Shown here: positions 5,622 to 8,645 of the stretch, in pieces
How positions within the stretch are numbered: position 1 is the first letter of the stretch
Layout: each line of letters opens with the position of its first letter
Assembly: GCA_030606765.1 (NCBI GenBank)
Contig: JAUWFX010000072.1
Location: 1-8,645, forward strand
Origin: Dehalococcoidia bacterium
GTDB lineage: Bacteria; Chloroflexota; Dehalococcoidia; GIF9; AB-539-J10
Length of the DNA stretch: 8,645 nt
Reading direction: 5' to 3'
Translations under genes and position numbers: made by a program
Notes under the pieces: generated by a model
What the model was told of the DNA's origin: nothing
The model's input: the letters and a program-made list of their open reading frames with translations, nothing else
The model's database searches: none

Positions 5622-6070
5622 GAGAGCCTAACTCTATCGCTTGGCGGCATGTCCTGTGCGTCGTCATGCGTGGTAATCCGACCGCAAACCGCATACTCTT
5701 TGAACTTATATCTGGGGTTCTGGCAGTATCGGTCCAGGACTTTCCTGTCAAAGTACCTAAACTCACATTGGAATCCGCCTAGGCGAAGTTGCTTTGTGTA
5801 AACCCCAACTTGATTCTCCTCTACTGGGTCTCGGGGTTCGAGCAGCACACGTGTTGGAAAGACAACCGGATCCGTTATGGGTGAGCCAAGAATAATCTCG
5901 CCGCTAGCCTGCATTATCAGGAGTCTCGAGTGAATCTTATCAATTGTGAGGAGATCGTTGTCACCTTGCTTCAAGCGCTCGAGTATCCTACTCTCAGCTA
6001 AGCCACAGTACGGATTCTCAACCAGCCAATAGTGAGTTAGGATGTCACCAATCTCCGAATTGATATCCAT
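5579..6070 (-). pseudogene. Unrecognised protein, N-terminal part, frameshifted
   Basis: This 163-codon frame begins at ATG 6070 behind AAAGAG with proper spacing, and about 100 bp downstream of a near-consensus promoter. It starts MDINSEIGDILTHYWLVENPY and carries an alpha/beta-looking sequence with a winged-helix-like first half (ILERLKQGDND, KIHSRLLIMQASGEIILGSP), which is only a guess. The frame is lost around 5613-5616, an A4 run on the + strand: adding one base there would read ...SCVFGTAYCPSGTP... and join it to the frame ending at 4902, giving about 390 residues. Either a genuine frameshift mutation or a sequencing indel would explain this. Function unknown. Confidence 0.65.
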
Positions 6071-6167
6071 TAGCTCTTTACCAGCATTGTCCTATAATTC
6101 TAGCTCCTATGCTTTTGGCACTTGCCCAAAACAACACTCTGAACTACTCGCACTTCAGTAATGCTCA

Positions 6168-6196
6168 ACTATAAATTCCTACCCACCTGGTGTCAA
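6168..6196 (-). promoter_or_regulatory. Sigma-70-type promoter of the frameshifted gene
   Basis: On the minus strand TTGACA (6196-6191) is followed after exactly 17 bp by TATAGT (6173-6168). This is a near-consensus vegetative promoter. The start codon at 6070 lies about 98 bp downstream of the -10, leaving a leader of roughly 90 bases. Confidence 0.75.
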
Positions 6197-6323
6197 CATC
6201 TGTAGAAAAACAAAGTCTGTATCCGATTGCTATACATTCCGCCCTATTGTTTTCTGAACGGTAACAAAACAAGCAATTGTGCAATATTCGGAGAGGTTGT
6301 GCGGAGGGGTATCCTACGCTAGG

Positions 6324-6390
6324 CCAGAGTGTATAATAGACAGAACTTTTAAGTTGGCTTTCACCCTTAGCATACGTTTCACCGCTATCA
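6324..6390 (-). repeat. Dispersed intergenic repeat, copy 2
   Basis: Shorter copy sharing CCAGAG, GTATrATAGACAGAAC and TTGGCTTTCA with copy 1 (about 43 of 50 bases). Homology fades after CTTAG and the AGGTAACATTCTGG edge is absent. It lies about 130 bp upstream of the promoter of the frameshifted gene. Confidence 0.75.
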
Positions 6391-6535
6391 TATGGCTGAA
6401 TTTGCGGCCAAGAGTATAATGTGGATTACTTAGAAGCTAGAACAGTAGGTTGTGAGTAAGAATAACCACAGCTGTCTAATTAAGGATGCCTCCTTTCACT
6501 CTCTTCTGATACTGAAATGAGCTCTCTAGCCCATT

Positions 6536-6736
6536 TCATACAACTAACCCTGACAACAAGTTAGTACCTATTTCCAATCTAGTACTGGAACTTCTTTGTG
6601 TGTCCGGTGGCATGGAATACAGGCCAACACCACCAACTCCTTCAGCTTCCGCTATTCTAGTGATACGAACACCAGGCACTAGGCGATCCATACCGTGTAC
6701 CATATCATTTAGCGTGTATACTCTCAGCTCAGCCAA
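6536..6736 (-). CDS. Small ORF of unknown function downstream of the M24 peptidase
   Basis: The 66-residue frame (TTG start at 6736) begins LAELRVYTLNDMVHGMDRLV and contains RITRIAEAEGVGGVGLYSMPPD, which looks protein-like, but I do not recognise it. A strong ribosome site, AAGGAGGA (6761-6768), lies in the 47-bp gap after the M24 gene, too far from the TTG. The codon at an acceptable distance in the same frame is ATA (6748-6746). The original start may therefore have been an ATG lost by mutation, or the gene is a remnant. If expressed it would be co-transcribed with the peptidase. Its stop lies in a hairpin (6513-6538). Confidence 0.4.
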   Translation of the reverse strand: MAELRVYTLNDMVHGMDRLVPGVRITRIAEAEGVGGVGLYSMPPDTQRSSSTRLEIGTNLLSGLVV

Positions 6737-6760
6737 TGAATTATCTATCCTATTTCTTAC

Positions 6761-6768
6761 TCCTCCTT
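6761..6768 (-). promoter_or_regulatory. Strong Shine-Dalgarno without a matching ATG
   Basis: AAGGAGGA follows the M24 stop by 14 bp. No ATG, GTG or TTG lies at 4-12 bases downstream; only ATA in the frame of the small ORF does. Confidence 0.55.
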
Positions 6769-6782
6769 AATATGTTTGTTGG

Positions 6783-7958
6783 TCACTTGCATATCATAAT
6801 TTCCTGCGGGATATCATTAAGCCTTTCAGCTCCTGTTTTGGTAACAACAAACTCATCTTCTAGACTAAATGAACCTAGGTCGGGAACAAAGACCTGAGGT
6901 TCTAGTGAGATGACCGTATTTTCCTTTAATACGCTGTCTCGATAAGCATTGTTATGAGTTAGCTCATGCTTGCCTATAAACGGCCACTCGTGTACTTCGA
7001 GACCTACTCCATGACCTATTCCCCAACTCTTCTCTGGCCAGGCTTCCATATAGACTTTGCGTACTGCTTTGTCAACATCAGATGCTAAGGTGCCTGCACT
7101 TGCAGCTTTCCTACCAGCTTCCTGTGATTGCTTAATTATCTCGAAAACATCTTTCTGTGCTTGGCTGGGCTGACCTAATAAGAAAGGCCTTGCGATATCA
7201 CAACAATAACCAGCATACATAGTGCCAAAATCCAAGTCGAAGTTATCGCCTTGCTGCAGGCGCCTCTTGCCACCTTTCCACCACCATTCAAGGTATTTTG
7301 AGTCTAACCCAGAGCTGGTCATCGTATAATGAGGGAAGAATTCAGAGCCGGCAAGTCGGCACACCCGTTCGACCTCCGAAGTGATTTCCAGGTCCAGTCT
7401 TCCCGGCTTAGCGAATTTTACTACCGCCTCTATCCCCTTTTTTGCGATACTAGATGCCTGGCGTATACACTGAAGTTCCCAGTCAGACTTGACAATTCGT
7501 TCATTCTCAATAATGTCCGAAACTGGCTCTATTTCCAATTCTTCTTGGAAACGAGCATATAATGCAGGGCCCATAGAGTACTCCCCTACTATACCGACTT
7601 TCGGCTTGCTCAGACCTATTGACTTTATATATTGTGAAACAATATCTACATGGTCTCTTGGCTGTGTGATGTTTTTTATCCACGTACAATCAGAAGGGAA
7701 ATAATGTGCGTCGCCGATTTCTAGTAAAGCGTCAAATTTCTCATCCTGAAGCAATACCATCATCGTGTCTCCAAAGTAAGGCTCGTAGCCAGACATGTAC
7801 ATTACATGTCCCCTTTGACCAAAGCGAAGGCTGCCAGGGCTTGAGAAAATCACCAGCACATCAAGTCCTCGTCCCTTCATTTGCAACCGAACATTCTTCA
7901 GCCTCTTAGAAAACTCGGTTTGTGGCGGTATTAGCGGAGCTGTTTTCATATTATCCAT
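6783..7958 (-). CDS. M24-family metallopeptidase (Xaa-Pro aminopeptidase/prolidase/creatinase-like)
   Basis: The 391-residue protein has the two-domain M24B layout: an N-terminal creatinase-like domain (about 14-150) and a C-terminal pita-bread catalytic domain (about 160-385). The five expected metal ligands are visible: D243 in DLDFG, D254 in CCDIARPF (11 residues later, as in aminopeptidase P), H316 in GIGHGVGL, E353 in ISLEP and E367 in LEDEFVVT; H323 in the second part of the H motif is also kept. It probably uses two metal ions to cleave an Xaa-Pro bond or a related small amide. Substrate cannot be told, as this family includes creatinase and DMSP lyase relatives. No signal peptide, so cytosolic. 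ATG at 7958 has AAAGGAGA (7964-7971) at 5 bases. It is the only long intact backbone gene in the window. Confidence 0.92.
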   Translation of the reverse strand: MDNMKTAPLIPPQTEFSKRLKNVRLQMKGRGLDVLVIFSSPGSLRFGQRGHVMYMSGYEPYFGDTMMVLLQDEKFDALLEIGDAHYFPSDCTWIKNITQPRDHVDIVSQYIKSIGLSKPKVGIVGEYSMGPALYARFQEELEIEPVSDIIENERIVKSDWELQCIRQASSIAKKGIEAVVKFAKPGRLDLEITSEVERVCRLAGSEFFPHYTMTSSGLDSKYLEWWWKGGKRRLQQGDNFDLDFGTMYAGYCCDIARPFLLGQPSQAQKDVFEIIKQSQEAGRKAASAGTLASDVDKAVRKVYMEAWPEKSWGIGHGVGLEVHEWPFIGKHELTHNNAYRDSVLKENTVISLEPQVFVPDLGSFSLEDEFVVTKTGAERLNDIPQEIMICK

Positions 7959-8342
7959 TTGTATCTCCTTTGTTAAATTCTATCCAGTGTTTCCCAAAAG
8001 TTTGTTATCTCATAGGCATCACCTTCCCTCTTGCTATTGGCACACAGAACTGCAATTCCTGCGCTATGCGGGATGGAGATAGATTGCTCGCTGACTATAA
8101 AAGTCTACTGTGTTATCCCCATTGGTTGCTCTCTACACATAACTTCCTCATTCAATAGACAGAACCTTTGAAATAGCTTTCAGCCTTAGCTTTTGATCCA
8201 GCTACTACCATTACCAATGATTCAGGCAATTTAGTTCTTCACCACCAATTGTCAGGTAACATTCTGGGCTCTTGTTACGTATGCAAAACATTTGTGGAGT
8301 ATATTGAAAGAGAATTTGCTGAAATCCATAATCTGGTGTTAC
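7959..8342. other. Gap of 384 bp with repeat copy 3
   Basis: It is the 5' region of the M24 gene and the 3' side of the phosphodiesterase stub. It holds the M24 ribosome site, repeat copy 3 and a lone TATAGT on the minus strand (8099-8094) without a good -35. No convincing promoter or coding sequence is seen. Confidence 0.5.
8154..8267 (-). repeat. Dispersed intergenic repeat, copy 3
   Basis: Shares about 65 of 76 bases with copy 1 from ATAGACAGAAC to GGCAAT and the AGGTAACATTCTGG edge, with a deletion of roughly 25-30 bp between them. It lies about 195 bp upstream of the M24 start. Confidence 0.78.
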
Positions 8343-8435
8343 TTATACCGTCAGCCAGCGCGGCATCTCATTTATCCATCGGCGAACCAGTTCAGGGTCA
8401 AAAGCATCTATTCCTAATACTACTATTTTCCGTAT
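8343..8435 (-). pseudogene. N-terminal stub of a type I phosphodiesterase/alkaline phosphatase-superfamily protein
   Basis: Thirty codons read IRKIVVLGIDAFDPELVRRWI and then a short tail before TAA. The V-V-L-G-I-D-A-x-D-P-x-L start is characteristic of type I phosphodiesterases/nucleotide pyrophosphatases, where the first D binds metal. The first codon, ATA (8435-8433), lies 4 bases after AAGGAGG (8446-8440), where an ATG would be expected. The reading frame overlaps the end of the arylsulfotransferase-like gene by 13 bp, as in a tightly packed operon. The remaining several hundred residues are missing, so the gene was probably deleted when the sequence to the left was joined on. Confidence 0.6.
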
Positions 8436-8644
8436 GCCGCCTCCTTAACATAGTTGTCCAGTCCGGTCACAGAAGATTCGAGCTTAGCTCCCCTTAATCC
8501 CGCGTAATCGGGCCCATAACGATATGCCCTTGCAACATAGTTGTTCCGGCCGTAAGCATGGGATTGATAGAAAAGAGGGCTGGTGAATTCCCATACTATG
8601 TCGTGTCCAGAGGTCACCTCAAAAATCCGCCCTGTAGTGGTCTC
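8423..8644 (-). CDS. Arylsulfotransferase-like protein, C-terminal end (partial)
   Basis: The frame is open to the right window edge and ends at TAG 8423. Its 73 residues include GRIFEVTSGHDIVWEF, a beta-propeller blade motif in which E-V-T-x-G-x-I-V-W-E repeats in arylsulfotransferases and PQQ-like propellers, and NNYVARAYRYGPDYAGL, matching the usual C-terminal R-A-Y-R-Y/I element of the arylsulfotransferase family. Such enzymes move sulfate between phenolic compounds, usually outside the cytoplasm. The catalytic His region and any signal peptide are off the window. The phosphodiesterase ribosome site lies within its last codons, indicating a former operon. Confidence 0.65.
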   Translation of the reverse strand, partial: ETTTGRIFEVTSGHDIVWEFTSPLFYQSHAYGRNNYVARAYRYGPDYAGLRGAKLESSVTGLDNYVKEAAYGK

Positions 8645-8645
8645 G

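Larger units (their letters stand above)
6071..6535. other. Gap of 465 bp with promoter, repeat copy and an orphan ribosome site
   Basis: No gene is supported. It holds the promoter at 6168-6196, a leader hairpin on the minus strand (TTTTGG and CCAAAA around a 7-base loop, about 6114-6132), repeat copy 2 (6324-6390), and AAAGGAGG on the minus strand at 6489-6496 that is not followed by any usable start codon. A stem of 11 bp with one mismatch (6513-6538) covers the stop of the small ORF to the right. Confidence 0.5.

Noticed and set aside
6513..6538. Stem of 11 bp with one mismatch as a terminator
   Set aside because: No T-rich tract follows on either strand; it overlaps the stop codon of the small ORF and is noted only as a hairpin.
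7329..8158. Several + strand ORFs opposite and upstream of the M24 gene
   Set aside because: They lack ribosome sites and recognisable domains; those within 6783-7958 are shadows of the M24 coding strand.
1..8645. CRISPR array, rRNA or complete tRNA gene
   Set aside because: No regularly spaced short repeats and no rRNA or tRNA signature were found on either strand.

Overview
The window is a scarred accessory region. It carries one intact insertion sequence, pieces of two serine recombinases, a small two-gene cassette bounded by long inverted repeats, and a minus-strand backbone in which only one sizeable gene (an M24-family metallopeptidase) looks intact. The lineage cannot be fixed from sequence alone. 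The backbone (M24 peptidase, an arylsulfotransferase-like C-terminus overlapping a phosphodiesterase-like N-terminus, strong AAGGAGG ribosome sites) would fit a Chloroflexota/Dehalococcoidia-type bacterium. The recombinase fragments and the AT-richer cassette resemble those I associate with candidate-phyla and Chloroflexota mobile DNA. Both statements are inference.

Layout. 1-1530: complete IS3-family element with orfA, orfB, imperfect terminal inverted repeats and an A7 frameshift signal. 1531-1699 (-): first 56 codons of a large serine recombinase, cut by the IS. 1811-1963 and 3641-3781: inverted copies of a ~150-bp sequence enclosing an XRE-type regulator (2047-2262) and a cytosolic beta-lactamase-fold serine hydrolase (2266-3639), which are adjacent and probably co-transcribed. 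3743-4132 (-): C-terminal part of a second serine recombinase, whose last codons lie inside the right repeat. 4129-4293 (+): fragment of a WYL-like domain abutting the recombinase fragment. 4367-4612 (-): small unknown protein with an excellent ribosome site. 4902-6070 (-): an unrecognised protein of about 390 residues split by one frameshift, with a near-consensus promoter. 6536-6736 (-): small unknown ORF just downstream of the M24 peptidase (6783-7958, -). 8343-8435 (-): stub of a phosphodiesterase. 8423-8644 (-): C-terminal end of an arylsulfotransferase-like protein that runs off the window.

Three related copies of a 65-145-bp sequence (4692-4834, 6324-6390, 8154-8267) lie in the same orientation in the gaps upstream of the minus-strand genes. 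Several good Shine-Dalgarno sequences in the minus-strand tract have no ATG behind them, which suggests gene decay.

The most interesting unit is the inverted-repeat cassette. A regulator with AT-rich inverted sites at its own promoter is followed, 3 bp after its stop codon, by a serine hydrolase without a signal peptide. The pair sits between the end of one serine recombinase and the start of another. What the pair does is not shown by the sequence.
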